DNA of 64,000 nt from Desulfobulbaceae bacterium (GTDB lineage: Bacteria; Desulfobacterota; Desulfobulbia; Desulfobulbales; SURF-16). The notes under the pieces were generated by a model. The model did not search any database, was not told where the DNA came from, and saw nothing but the letters and a program-made list of their open reading frames with translations. The stretch lies in assembly GCA_024637145.1 (NCBI GenBank), contig JAGXFQ010000028.1, forward strand, positions 1 to 64,000, given 5' to 3'. Below are positions 36,725 through 47,419 of this stretch, piece after piece. The translations under genes and the position numbers were made by a program. Positions within the stretch are counted from its first letter, which is position 1. The number at the start of each line of letters is the position of its first letter.

Positions 36725-37279
36725 TTAACATCCTTTGAAATCTTTGAGCAAGGGATGGAAATCACAATCTTCCGGCAACAGGAGGTACTCTAACTGCGGA
36801 TGCCCTTCGAAATGGATACCGAAGAAATCAAAGGTCTCCCGCTCATGCCAGTTGGCGCCGGGGAAGACCCCGGAGACGGTGGGGATAGTGGGCTCATGGC
36901 GGGAGATACGGGCGCGCACTACAACGCGGAAGCAGGAACCACCGGTGTAGGAGTAGTCATAGACCACTTCCAGTTCCTGATCGTTAATCCAGTCGACCCC
37001 GGTAATGGCCTCCAGGGTCATGCCCGCCTCATCCAGTATCTGAGCGGCACGCACCACCTGATCGCCCTGGATCTGCACATCAACATGGACACCCCGCACC
37101 GCATAATCAACCTCAAGCACCCCGTTTCTGCGGGGCTCGGGGGGGATGGCCGTCTGGGGTTTAGCCTCTTCCTCGCCGGCGGGGCCGGCCACGGCGGCCA
37201 CACTTGCCACTTCTGGCTGGTCAGCCATGCCCTCAGCGGCCAGGGCCTGCAGTTCTTGAATTACATTTTCTTTGTTCAT
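36725..37279 (-). CDS. nuoC: NADH-quinone oxidoreductase subunit C
   Basis: 30-kDa-type subunit of 184 residues. The core ([39 protein letters not shown]) is complete, and [13 protein letters not shown] follows. The first 50 residues are an Ala/Glu/Pro-rich extension that is not part of the usual fold and looks disordered. It overlaps nuoB by 4 bases (ATGA) and lies 3 bases before nuoD. Confidence 0.96.
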   Translation of the reverse strand: MNKENVIQELQALAAEGMADQPEVASVAAVAGPAGEEEAKPQTAIPPEPRRNGVLEVDYAVRGVHVDVQIQGDQVVRAAQILDEAGMTLEAITGVDWINDQELEVVYDYSYTGGSCFRVVVRARISRHEPTIPTVSGVFPGANWHERETFDFFGIHFEGHPQLEYLLLPEDCDFHPLLKDFKGC

Positions 37280-37785
37280 GGCTGACTCAATCCGGATTCA
37301 ACTCTCGGCCACCTACGGTTGCCGGTAATCTTTTCTTCAAGCTCCAGAATACCCTCGATCAAGGCCTCAGGCCGAGGCGGACAGCCTGGAATATAAATAT
37401 CCACCGGCAGAAAGGTATCTGCCCCTTCAACAATACCGTACTGACCGGCAAACTTGAACGGCCCCCCGGAGATGGCACAATTGCCCATGGCAATAACCCA
37501 TTTCGGCTCCGGCATCTGGTCATACAAGGTCTTGACAGCCGGAAGCATCTTTTTGGAGATGGTACCGGCCACGATCATGACATCACATTGCCTGGGTGAA
37601 GGCCTGAACACCTCAGCGCCAAAACGGGACAGATCAAAGCGGCTGGCACCGGCGGCCATCATCTCGATGGCGCAGCAGGCCAGACCAAAGGTCATGGGCC
37701 ACAATGAATTTGCCCGGCCTATGGCCAGGACCTTATCGACCGTAGAAAGCTGAACTATTGACGATGGTATACTTTCCGATCCCAC
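37276..37785 (-). CDS. nuoB: NADH-quinone oxidoreductase subunit B
   Basis: PSST-type subunit of 169 residues that holds cluster N2. Its ligands are visible as the tandem Cys pair in [16 protein letters not shown], and CPPRPE near the end. [11 protein letters not shown] and [15 protein letters not shown] also match. It overlaps nuoA by about 31 bases. Confidence 0.97.
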   Translation of the reverse strand: MGSESIPSSIVQLSTVDKVLAIGRANSLWPMTFGLACCAIEMMAAGASRFDLSRFGAEVFRPSPRQCDVMIVAGTISKKMLPAVKTLYDQMPEPKWVIAMGNCAISGGPFKFAGQYGIVEGADTFLPVDIYIPGCPPRPEALIEGILELEEKITGNRRWPRVESGLSQP

Positions 37786-38165
37786 TTGAAGACTCCCTTT
37801 TTCCAGGCATATACAAGTGCCAGTGACAAAATTGCAACAAAGATGGCGACCTCAACAAAATCCCGAATTCCCCCAGCAAACTGACCGGAATTATAGGCCA
37901 TGGCCACCGGAAAGAGAAACAGCACATCCACATCAAAGGCGAGAAACATCAGGGCATAAAGGTAAAAAACCATACCATAACGAATCCAGGCTGGTCCGAT
38001 GGGATCCATGCCGCATTCGATGAATTGACTTGTCTTATTGGCAATATTTCTTGTTTTTCGAGGGCTGAGCAGATAGACGATAATAAAGGGGCCCACGGCA
38101 AAACCGAGACCACCAAGAAAAAAGGCGGCGATATAAAAAAGATCACCCAGAGAAGCTGCTGACAT
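37755..38165 (-). CDS. nuoA: NADH-quinone oxidoreductase subunit A
   Basis: Membrane subunit of 136 residues with three helices. [37 protein letters not shown] is the conserved core, including the Cys loop. The ATG at 38165 has GGAG 9 bases ahead and is preferred to an open frame that reaches 38285. It is the first nuo gene, so the operon promoter should lie between 38166 and 38330; I see no clear boxes. Confidence 0.96.
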   Translation of the reverse strand: MSAASLGDLFYIAAFFLGGLGFAVGPFIIVYLLSPRKTRNIANKTSQFIECGMDPIGPAWIRYGMVFYLYALMFLAFDVDVLFLFPVAMAYNSGQFAGGIRDFVEVAIFVAILSLALVYAWKKGVFKWDRKVYHRQ

Positions 38166-38328
38166 ATCCACGATCTCCACTTCCTTAATAAATATTTGCC
38201 ACTGAAACTCCCATTTCATAAGCGCCGGAAAAGATCCTGCGGTTATGGCAAATTCCCTCTCTTTAGCATCCGTATTTATGCTCAATTAGCCACATGTTCT
38301 AGTCGAATCAGCCACCAGTGTCAACCAG

Positions 38329-38374
38329 AAAAATGAATGCCTATTCACAATAAGATGAATAGGCATTCATTTTT
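38329..38374 (-). terminator. Terminator between mpl and the nuo operon
   Basis: A perfect 19-base inverted repeat (38329-38347 with 38356-38374) with an 8-base loop and A/T tails on both sides. It separates mpl from nuoA on the minus strand. Confidence 0.9.
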
Positions 38375-38441
38375 AGACAACAGGCGAATCTAGCCATTCA
38401 ACATATTGTTATAACGAAATAAATTTAGGAAAAAGCAGGGC

Positions 38442-39896
38442 CTACCTGAGAGCCAGGGCAGCCAGAAGGCGTTGGTGGATATTATCAAAACCACCATTGG
38501 AAAGGACGGCAACCACATCTCCTGAGTGGAGAGTGGCAAGAAGATGCGCCAGAATCAAATCGGCATCCTGAAAACAGGCAGCCTGCTGCCCCCGGGCCCT
38601 CAGGTCCGCGGCAAGTCGAGCGGCTGAAAAGTGATCCTCAGGGGCCACCCCCATAAGGGGCTCAGGTTCCTTGATAACAACCTCATGGGCATCGGCAAAG
38701 ACCTGGGCATAGCGCTCCTGAAAAATTGTCCGGCGACTGGAGTTGGTGCGGGGTTCAAAAACAGCGACCAAACGCTGGCCCGGATAGGCTCCCCTGAGGG
38801 CGGCCAAGGTCTCCTGCACGGCAGTGGGATGATGGGCAAAATCATCAATCACCGTGACACCTGCTACCACCCCCCTCACCTCCTGGCGGCGACAGACCCC
38901 CTGAAAGGCGGCAAGCTGGGCAGCCATCACCTCCTGGGTCATGCCGATTTCAGCAAGAACGGCCAGAACCGCCAGGGAGTTGAGGACATTATGACGGCCG
39001 GGCATTATGCTCTTGAAATCGCCGGCAACCCTGCCCTGGCGCCGCAGGGTAAATGTCGTAAAGCCCCCGGAATGGGCCATATCCTGAAAAGACCAATCCC
39101 AGGCCGGATCCAGGCCGTAGGAAACCACTTTACAGGGTGCGCTCTGACAGAGATCGCGGATGACCGGGTCATCAAAACAGGCGACCAAGACACCATCCGT
39201 CGGCATAATAGCCACCAGACGGGCGAAAGAGGCCCGCACTGCCGCAAAATCCGCATAGATGTCCGCATGATCGAATTCCACCGAGGTGAGAATGGCGATC
39301 TGCGGCTGGTAGTGAAGAAATTTGGGTCCTTTATCGAAGAAGGCGGTGTCATACTCATCACCCTCCACTACAAAATAGGCACCCTCGCCCAGGTGAAAAT
39401 TTGCCTGAAAGGCCTTGACGATGCCACCGATCATAAAACCGGGATCAAGGCCGGCCCCGGCCAGCATGGTGGCCAGTATGGAGGAGGTGGTTGTCTTGCC
39501 ATGGGTGCCGGCCACCACCAGCGCTGTTTTGTTGGCCAGAAACTTCTCCGCCAGGGCCTGGGGAAAAGAGACATAGGGTATGGCCTGCCGGGCAAGCTCA
39601 AGGGCCTCGGGATTTTCACGCCTGATAACATTACCCACCACGACAAGATCGGGGCGGGGATGCAGATTGTCGGCCCGATAGCCCTCCTGCACCTGGACGC
39701 CAGAGGCAGCCAGATAGTCGCTCATGGGCGGATAGACCTGGCTGTCGGAGCCACTGATAGTGTATCCCGCCTTCTTGAGGAGGCCCGCCATGGCGGCCAT
39801 GCCGGTGCCGCCTACACCCATGAGATGGATATGATGTGGATCTACAGGAAAGAAATTAAGGGATGGATCCAAAAGGGGCAGGCAGCCTGGGCTCAT
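38442..39896 (-). CDS. mpl: UDP-MurNAc:L-Ala-gamma-D-Glu-meso-DAP ligase
   Basis: Peptidoglycan-recycling ligase of 484 residues that attaches a recovered tripeptide to UDP-MurNAc. The Mur-ligase fold is clear: HLMGVGGTGMAAMAGLLKKAGY, the ATP loop VVAGTHGKTTTSS, EGDEYDTAFFDKGPKFLHY (the stretch that separates Mpl from MurC), and DDFAHHPTAV. It starts with an ATGA overlap on the small upstream gene. It points to DAP-containing peptidoglycan and active recycling. Confidence 0.95.
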   Translation of the reverse strand: MSPGCLPLLDPSLNFFPVDPHHIHLMGVGGTGMAAMAGLLKKAGYTISGSDSQVYPPMSDYLAASGVQVQEGYRADNLHPRPDLVVVGNVIRRENPEALELARQAIPYVSFPQALAEKFLANKTALVVAGTHGKTTTSSILATMLAGAGLDPGFMIGGIVKAFQANFHLGEGAYFVVEGDEYDTAFFDKGPKFLHYQPQIAILTSVEFDHADIYADFAAVRASFARLVAIMPTDGVLVACFDDPVIRDLCQSAPCKVVSYGLDPAWDWSFQDMAHSGGFTTFTLRRQGRVAGDFKSIMPGRHNVLNSLAVLAVLAEIGMTQEVMAAQLAAFQGVCRRQEVRGVVAGVTVIDDFAHHPTAVQETLAALRGAYPGQRLVAVFEPRTNSSRRTIFQERYAQVFADAHEVVIKEPEPLMGVAPEDHFSAARLAADLRARGQQAACFQDADLILAHLLATLHSGDVVAVLSNGGFDNIHQRLLAALALR

Positions 39897-40105
39897 GCGC
39901 CCTCCTTGGCGACAGCCCCCCCTCTGGCGACCTCGCTCACCGTCCGATGCACGTCCTGAAAGGTTTCATCGAATTTGATGGGCGAAAGACGTCCCACCTC
40001 AATGAACTTGATAACCACCTCTTTGGTAATTTTCATGATCAACTCATCGGTGATGGGCTTATGGGGGGTTGAACCAGAAGGTTCCTTGTTGGGCTGTTCA
40101 GACAT
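39893..40105 (-). CDS. Small hypothetical protein upstream of mpl, 70 aa
   Basis: Unrecognised soluble protein. A polar N-terminus is followed by the likely helix DELIMKITKEVVIKFIEVGRLSP and a C-terminal FDETFQDVHRTVSEVA. The ATG at 40105 has GGAGGAG 5 bases ahead, a strong site. The gene overlaps mpl by 4 bases, so the two should be translated together, and tRNA-Ala lies upstream. Confidence 0.75.
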   Translation of the reverse strand: MSEQPNKEPSGSTPHKPITDELIMKITKEVVIKFIEVGRLSPIKFDETFQDVHRTVSEVARGGAVAKEGA

Positions 40106-40266
40106 ATCGGCTCCTCCAGAAATCAGAAACAAAAAAAAAGCCTCTGCGGCAGGAAGAAGGCCAATTCAACGTCACCAACAGAGGCTTATCCTTAATATTG
40201 GGAAAAACTTGAAGAGCCCTCCCCGATTAAAGACCAAAAGAGGTATCATGAAGAAAAAAATAGAAA

Positions 40267-40342
40267 TGGTGGAGCTAGGCGGGATCGAACCGCCGGCCTC
40301 TTGAATGCCATTCAAGCGCTCTCCCAGCTGAGCTATAGCCCC
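40267..40342 (-). tRNA. tRNA-Ala (anticodon GGC)
   Basis: 76-base cloverleaf with encoded CCA. The acceptor begins GGGGCTA, the anticodon stem CTTGA with TCAAG encloses ATGGCAT, and the T arm contains GGTTCGATCC. The anticodon is GGC. Confidence 0.95.
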
Positions 40343-40576
40343 TTTAAACCATGTGAAAAGGTGAGGGCTATTAAAGCCGATGCCCGGTTGGCTGTCAACA
40401 TTTTTCCACCCAGCCTCATCTCTTTTTTTCTCGGCCCCACCCACGCCCTCCCCGGCCGGGAAAAAGCCTTTTTATTGATCTCCACTTAAATTCCTGCTTA
40501 CTTTTTTTTCTTATCTTAAGTATGGTTGGTCGCGAATTGATACTAATTACTATTAACACATTACCGGGAGAAGCCC

Positions 40577-41766
40577 ATGGCCACCAAGAAACCCTATCGC
40601 TACACCGCAGACGATCTTTTTTGCGCAACTCATAGCTAAGCCCGACTTTGTTCTTCTTGATGTCCGCAACCAAAAAGATTTTGACAATTTCGCCGTGGAA
40701 GGCCCCTCTTTTCTTCCGTATATCAATATTCCCTATTATGATTTTATTGAGGATATTGAGGGCAGTGTTGCCAGGGTTCCGGCCGGCCAGAAGATCAAAG
40801 TGGTATGCGCCAAAGAAAACTCCGCAAAATTTGTCTGCGAGCAACTGCTGGCCAATGGCTTCACCGATGTGGGCTACCTGGAGGACGGCATTGTCTCCTG
40901 GGGCAATATGCTTGCCCCCCGCCGAATCACCCCGACCGACGCCCCCCTATGAACTCTACCAGATGATCCGCCCCGGCAAGGCAGCGTGCAGCTATATGCT
41001 GGTGGCGGGCAACGAGGCCGCCGTCTTTGACCCTTCAGCAAACATTCTTTTTTACCAGGATTTCGCCAAAAAAAGGGGCGCCAAAATAATCAAGACCTTT
41101 GAGACCCATCGCCAGGCCGATTATATCGCCGGCAGCATCCCTCTCCACAATGCCATTGGCGCTGAAATCATGGTTATGCCGACGGACTTCGCAGGGGCAG
41201 ACTTCCCCTACACCCCCCTCACCGATGGCCAGACCCTCTCCCTCAGCACCGGCCCGGAAATCAGCGTTATCCACACCCCCGGCCACACCCTGGGCTCCAC
41301 CAGTTACCTCATTGACGGCAAATTTCTCCTCAGCGGCGACACCATTTTTATCCAGTCCACCGGCCGACCAGACTTAGGCGGCAAGAGTGAGGAGTGGTCC
41401 CGCATCCTGTATCTCACCCTGATGATCATCCTGCGCGACATGGACGATGAGATTCTGGTTCTGCCCGGCCACTACACCCTATGGACAGAGGCCGACCAGG
41501 ACCTGGTTTTTGCCGCCACCCTGGGCTCTCTCAAGAAAAACAATATCGCCTTCCACTTCATTCATGAGGGCAATTTTGCCGCCTTTATCAAGGAAAATCT
41601 CCGCCCCCAGCCGGCAATATATGCCGACATCCGCCGCATCAATGGCGGCTGGCTCAAGGTGGATCAGGCCGAACAAAACACCATGGATCTGGGCAAAAAT
41701 GAATGCGGGGCCAGCCATTACGGCAAGGTCGGCGTCAGCGCCGAAGCCGAGCGCCAGAAGGGTTAG
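40577..41766 (+). pseudogene. Rhodanese-MBL fold fusion broken by two frameshifts
   Basis: The ATG at 40577 (after GGGAGAAG) begins MATKKPYRYTADDLF. An extra T in the six-T run at about 40615-40620 then shifts the frame. The second part gives a rhodanese domain with its active-site Cys in VVCAKENS, until an extra C in the run near 40944-40949 leads to a stop at 40952. The third frame encodes a metallo-beta-lactamase domain (HTPGHTLGSTSY, SGDTIF, LPGHYT) to 41766. The metal motif reads THRQADY instead of HxHxDH. Intact relatives handle persulfides or thiols. It may be a pseudogene, an assembly error, or rely on recoding. Confidence 0.8.
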
Positions 41767-41868
41767 GCCTTGCCGCCCTGCAGTCTTCGCCAGGCAACAT
41801 TGACAGGCCGCCAGATAAGAATTATTATCATTTACTAAGAATTAATCATCCCACCAGCGAGGCAAAAT

Positions 41869-42063
41869 ATGAAAATTACAATTGACCAGAATGTTGTGGA
41901 GTTTATCCCTGAGAACCCTGTTGAAACCGAAGATCTTGAAAACCTGTGGCGCATCACGGTAGACTGTCTTAATCACAATAAGCGCCTCTCTCCCATTGGC
42001 GAGTTTGTCCCCGGCAAGAGCGAGCAGGCCCGCTTTGTCGTTGAAGAGGTCAAACCCACGTAA
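41869..42063 (+). CDS. Small conserved-looking hypothetical protein, 64 aa
   Basis: Acidic soluble protein with no signal or membrane segment. It alternates strands and a helix (MKITIDQNVVEFIP, LENLWRITVDCLN, ARFVVEEVKP) and has one Cys. I do not recognise it. GAGG lies ahead of the ATG. It lies between the broken rhodanese gene and rubredoxin, reading the same way, so it may belong to a redox unit with them. Confidence 0.7.
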   Translation: MKITIDQNVVEFIPENPVETEDLENLWRITVDCLNHNKRLSPIGEFVPGKSEQARFVVEEVKPT

Positions 42064-42175
42064 GGCAGCACCCGGCTGACAAATGGCCTCATCAGAGAAA
42101 AGTACCGGAATGAGCGACGACTGGCCAGGTACGGCCAAACAAACAAAACATAATTACCAACTTCAGGAGACAACA

Positions 42176-42334
42176 ATGGACAAATGGGAATGCCCCTGTG
42201 GCTACATCTATGACCCAGCAGAAGGAGATTATGAAAACGGCATTGAGCCGGGAACCAAGTGGGAAGATGTTCCAGAGGATTGGGTCTGCCCCAAATGCGG
42301 CGCCGAAAAAGCGGATTTCTGGAAGATCGATTAA
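42176..42334 (+). CDS. Rubredoxin with a shortened first iron-binding motif
   Basis: Small electron carrier of 52 residues that binds one iron through four cysteines. The second knuckle is the normal CPKCG (Cys38, Cys41). The first reads ECPCGY (Cys6-Pro-Cys8), one residue shorter than the usual CxxCG. The body [21 protein letters not shown] is fully typical. The ATG at 42176 has CAGGAG ahead. In anaerobes rubredoxin serves oxygen and superoxide reduction. It is followed by a strong terminator. Confidence 0.93.
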   Translation: MDKWECPCGYIYDPAEGDYENGIEPGTKWEDVPEDWVCPKCGAEKADFWKID

Positions 42335-42362
42335 GAGTCGATTGCAAGCATCTTCTATTGCC

Positions 42363-42412
42363 CCATAGAAAAAGGGGGAGCACTTTTATCAGTGCTCCCC
42401 CTTTTTCTATGG
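42363..42412 (+). terminator. Terminator after rubredoxin
   Basis: Perfect 22-base inverted repeat (42363-42384 with 42391-42412), 6-base loop, with a GGGGGAGCACT core followed by T5. It works as a classical terminator on the plus strand and possibly on both. Confidence 0.93.
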
Positions 42413-43978
<1,566 letters not shown>

Positions 43979-44017
43979 GACGTTTCCACCCCGGCTTCTT
44001 AATCACCTGTTATTGCC

Positions 44018-44074
44018 CCTGAAAAAGGCTGAGGGATGAATTTATTGCTAATTCATCCCTCAGCCTTTTTCAGG
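44018..44074 (+). terminator. Large hairpin between mreB and mreC
   Basis: Arms 44018-44042 and 44050-44074 form a perfect 25-base stem with a 7-base loop. The stem contains an A-run and a T-run, so it can act as a terminator or attenuator. It lies 23 bases before the mreC start. Confidence 0.9.
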
Positions 44075-44096
44075 CCTGCAGCCTCACCGAGCTTAC

Positions 44097-44933
44097 ATGA
44101 AAAAACGTCGGCATAGACCCAGCGCCCTCAAGACCTACTTTCTTTACGGCCTTGTCATTACGGTGCTGCTCATGATCATTATCACCACCGTGGGCCGCAG
44201 TCATTTCAATGTGCCGCAGAAATTCGGGATGGACGTGGTGGGCAAGGGCCAATATGTAGTCACCCGGATGGTGGACGGCATCTCCCATGTCTGGGACAGC
44301 TATATCGCCCTGACCCATGTCCGTCATGAGAACCAGGTGCTTCGGGATGAACTGGACAGGGCCATCAACACCAACCAGGAATATCGTGAGGCCATGGCCG
44401 AGAATATGCGCCTCCACAAACTGCTGCAGGTCAAAGAGAGCATCAAACCACCCACCCTGACGGCCAAGATCATCGGCCGTGACCCTTCCCTCTGGTTCCG
44501 CACCCTTACCATTGACCGGGGCACCAGTGACGGCCTGGAAAAGGGCATGCCGGTGATTACTGTTGAGGGGGTGGTGGGGCAGATCCTGGAAACATCACGG
44601 ACCATATCCAAGGTGCTGCTGGCCCATGACCCCAATTCCGCTGTCAATGCCCTGATCCAGAAAAACAGGGTCCAGGGCATTGTCAAGGGCGAGGGACGGC
44701 CCGCCTATAACATGCACTACATCCTGAAAAATGCCGATGTTGAAGAAGGGGATCTTATTGTGACCTCCGGCATGGGCGGCTCCTTTCCCAAGGGAATCCC
44801 GGTGGGAACCGTTGCCACGGTAACAAAATCAAAACGGGGCATGTTTCAGAAGATTACGGTCACCCCTGCGGTAAACTTCAGCCAGCTCGAGTACCTGATC
44901 GTTATCCTTCAACAAGATTCCCTGACGGATTGA
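44097..44933 (+). CDS. mreC: Rod-shape-determining protein MreC
   Basis: Membrane-anchored periplasmic scaffold of the elongation complex, 278 residues. One N-terminal helix (about 14-33), a coiled coil (about 70-105, RHENQVLRDELDRAI) and a double beta-barrel domain with SLWFRTLTIDRGTSDGLEKGMPVI and VTSGMGGSFPKGIPVG. It overlaps the start region of mreD. Confidence 0.95.
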   Translation: MKKRRHRPSALKTYFLYGLVITVLLMIIITTVGRSHFNVPQKFGMDVVGKGQYVVTRMVDGISHVWDSYIALTHVRHENQVLRDELDRAINTNQEYREAMAENMRLHKLLQVKESIKPPTLTAKIIGRDPSLWFRTLTIDRGTSDGLEKGMPVITVEGVVGQILETSRTISKVLLAHDPNSAVNALIQKNRVQGIVKGEGRPAYNMHYILKNADVEEGDLIVTSGMGGSFPKGIPVGTVATVTKSKRGMFQKITVTPAVNFSQLEYLIVILQQDSLTD

Positions 44934-44935
44934 TC

Positions 44936-45478
44936 ATGCCCTGCGCCCCCTTTATCCTTGTCGCCACCCTGCTTCTTATCCTGCAAACCTCCTTTTTCCC
45001 GGGCCTGCCGGGGTGGTTTGCCAAAATAGACCCCCTCTTTGTCCTGGTGGTCTTTGTCAGTGTCCGTCTTGACCCTTACCGGGGGGCGCTCCTGGTCATC
45101 TACATCGGCATGCTCACCGACATCTTTTCCGGCATCTATTCCGGACTCCACCCCGTGACCTACCTGGCCCTCCATTTCATGATCAAACTCCTCTCCAGAC
45201 CCCTTGTCTTAAACGAACCCCCTCACCAGATACCCCTGGTGCTGGCCAGCTATATCTTTGTTATGGGCCTCACCCACATGATCACCACCCTGCTCTCTCC
45301 TGAGGCTATTTCCTTGTGGAGCTGGAAAGAAATTATTGTGCGCCTCTTGCTGCTGGCCCTGATCACCATGCCCCTTTTCAGCCTGTACGATTACATCATG
45401 AACAGACTCTCACCAAAAAAGGCCCTACAGATTCTTATCAAACCTGGGAACAAAAACAGGTTTCGGGATGACTTTTAA
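44936..45478 (+). CDS. mreD: Rod-shape-determining protein MreD
   Basis: Inner-membrane protein of 180 residues with about six helices. It contains DIFSGIYSGLHPVTYLAL, the region that marks MreD. The ATG at 44936 is taken; a TTG at 44930 overlapping the mreC stop is possible. It lies between mreC and the PBP2 gene and links the complex to the enzymes. Confidence 0.9.
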   Translation: MPCAPFILVATLLLILQTSFFPGLPGWFAKIDPLFVLVVFVSVRLDPYRGALLVIYIGMLTDIFSGIYSGLHPVTYLALHFMIKLLSRPLVLNEPPHQIPLVLASYIFVMGLTHMITTLLSPEAISLWSWKEIIVRLLLLALITMPLFSLYDYIMNRLSPKKALQILIKPGNKNRFRDDF

Positions 45479-45489
45479 GTTACTAAACC

Positions 45490-47355
45490 ATGCGCCGTCT
45501 ATTTGATCAGATACATAATCTTGACGAAGAGGAGCTGCTCATCCTCAAAAAGAGGGTGGAAATCACCATCATCGTCATGGTCACCTTTATCGCCATTCTA
45601 GTGGTACGGCTCTGGTACCTGCAGATCCATGAAGGTGAGAAATATGCCGACATGGCCTTAAACAACCGGGTTCGCCAGCTGCAGATAGTGGCGCCCCGCG
45701 GTAATATCCTGGATCGCCACAACAGAATCATCATCAGCAACCGGCCACTTTTCAACATCCTCTGGACCAGAGATGATGCCAAAGATCCCGATCTGGTGCT
45801 GAAAAAAATGGCAGAGATTCTCCAGGAAGACATTTCAGACGTTCTGGCCAGGATCAGAATGGTGGGCAACCATCCCAAGTTTGTGCCCATTCGTCTCAAA
45901 GAAGATGTGGCTTGGGAAACCGTGGCCTTTGTTGAGAACCACCGCCTGGAACTGCCGGGCATCCGGATTGAGGCAGTACCCTCCCGCAAATATAACTACA
46001 ACAATCTGGCCTCCCATCTCCTGGGCTACCTGGCTGAAATAAATATAAGAGAGCTAAAGAACAAGAGCAGCACCCTCTACATGGGCGGCGATCAAATCGG
46101 CAAGATGGGGCTGGAAAAGATATTTGACGCCCAGCTGCGCGGCGAAAAGGGCCAGCGCCTTTTTGAAGTTGACGTCCATGGCCTGGAGCAGCAGCAACTC
46201 AAGCTCACCGAGCCGCTGCCGGGCCACGATCTGCAACTCACCATTGACCTGGATCTCCAGCAGGTTGCTGAAAAAGAGATGGCAGGCAAGGCCGGTGCCG
46301 TTATCGCCATGGACGTCAAGACCGGCGGCCTCCTTGTGCTGGCCAGTGCCCCTTCCCTCAACCTTGAAGAATTTATCGGCGGCATCTCTCAGCAATCATG
46401 GGATAAAATGGTGCATGACCCCCTCAAGCCCCTGCTGGACAAGACCATTCAGGGCCAATATCCGCCCGGCTCCACCTACAAGATTGTCACTGCCCTGGCC
46501 GGACTCATGGAAGGGGTCATTACCCCGGAAACAACCTACGATTGCCCGGGATATTTCACCCTCCATGGCCACCGTTATGGCTGCTGGAAAAGATGGGGCC
46601 ACGGCAAAGATATCAATCTGGAAAAGGCCCTGGCCGAATCGTGCGATGTCTTTTTTTATCATATTGGCCAGGAAGTCGGCGTCGACAAACTGGCCATTTA
46701 CGCCAAAAGCCTGGGGCTCGGCGAAAAATCGGGCATTATCCTGGAAAATGAAAAAGCAGGCCTGGTACCAACCAAAGAATGGAAGAAAAGAAAGAAGAAC
46801 GAGAGTTGGCAGCAGGGCGAAACCGTATCTGTCTCCATTGGCCAGGGTTTCAACCTGACCACGCCACTGCAGATCACCCGGATGACGGCGGCCATCGCCA
46901 ATGGCGGCACGCTTTACACGCCGCAGATTGTCCTTGCCATCAAAGATCAGGACGGCGCCACTCTGCAGGAGTTCCCCCCCCAGGAAAGCGGCCAGGCCTT
47001 CACCACGGCGAGAGCATTAAAACTGATCAACAAGGGGCTGGTGGCTGCGGTTAACGGTGAGCATCCAACCGGCGGTAGCGCCAAAATGGAGACGATTATG
47101 GTGGCCGGCAAAACAGGCACCGCCCAGGTAGTGCGGCTGGAGCACTACAGTGAGACAGAGGTGGAAGACGTGCCCAACAGATTCCGCGACCATGCCTGGT
47201 TTACCTGCTATGCCCCGGCGGAAAATCCTGAAATTGCCGTTACCGTGCTCAACGAGCATGGTGGTCATGGCGGCTCCGCAGCCGCACCCATTGCCAAGGC
47301 CGTACTGGAAGCATATTTTAACAAAAAGAACGCAGAACCAAGCAGCGCGCAATAA
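45490..47355 (+). CDS. mrdA: Penicillin-binding protein 2 (elongation transpeptidase)
   Basis: Membrane-anchored class B transpeptidase of 621 residues. A single helix at about 25-47 precedes the dimerisation domain (VAPRGNILDRHNRIIISN), and the transpeptidase domain has the active serine in PGSTYK, SCD as the second motif and KTGTAQ as the third. It works with RodA, encoded next, as the elongasome wall synthase. Confidence 0.97.
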   Translation: MRRLFDQIHNLDEEELLILKKRVEITIIVMVTFIAILVVRLWYLQIHEGEKYADMALNNRVRQLQIVAPRGNILDRHNRIIISNRPLFNILWTRDDAKDPDLVLKKMAEILQEDISDVLARIRMVGNHPKFVPIRLKEDVAWETVAFVENHRLELPGIRIEAVPSRKYNYNNLASHLLGYLAEINIRELKNKSSTLYMGGDQIGKMGLEKIFDAQLRGEKGQRLFEVDVHGLEQQQLKLTEPLPGHDLQLTIDLDLQQVAEKEMAGKAGAVIAMDVKTGGLLVLASAPSLNLEEFIGGISQQSWDKMVHDPLKPLLDKTIQGQYPPGSTYKIVTALAGLMEGVITPETTYDCPGYFTLHGHRYGCWKRWGHGKDINLEKALAESCDVFFYHIGQEVGVDKLAIYAKSLGLGEKSGIILENEKAGLVPTKEWKKRKKNESWQQGETVSVSIGQGFNLTTPLQITRMTAAIANGGTLYTPQIVLAIKDQDGATLQEFPPQESGQAFTTARALKLINKGLVAAVNGEHPTGGSAKMETIMVAGKTGTAQVVRLEHYSETEVEDVPNRFRDHAWFTCYAPAENPEIAVTVLNEHGGHGGSAAAPIAKAVLEAYFNKKNAEPSSAQ

Positions 47356-47419
47356 GAATTTTTATCACCGGCCCCTCTTCTTCATCCTGACTACTGAATT
47401 CACAACTTCTTAAAAAAAA

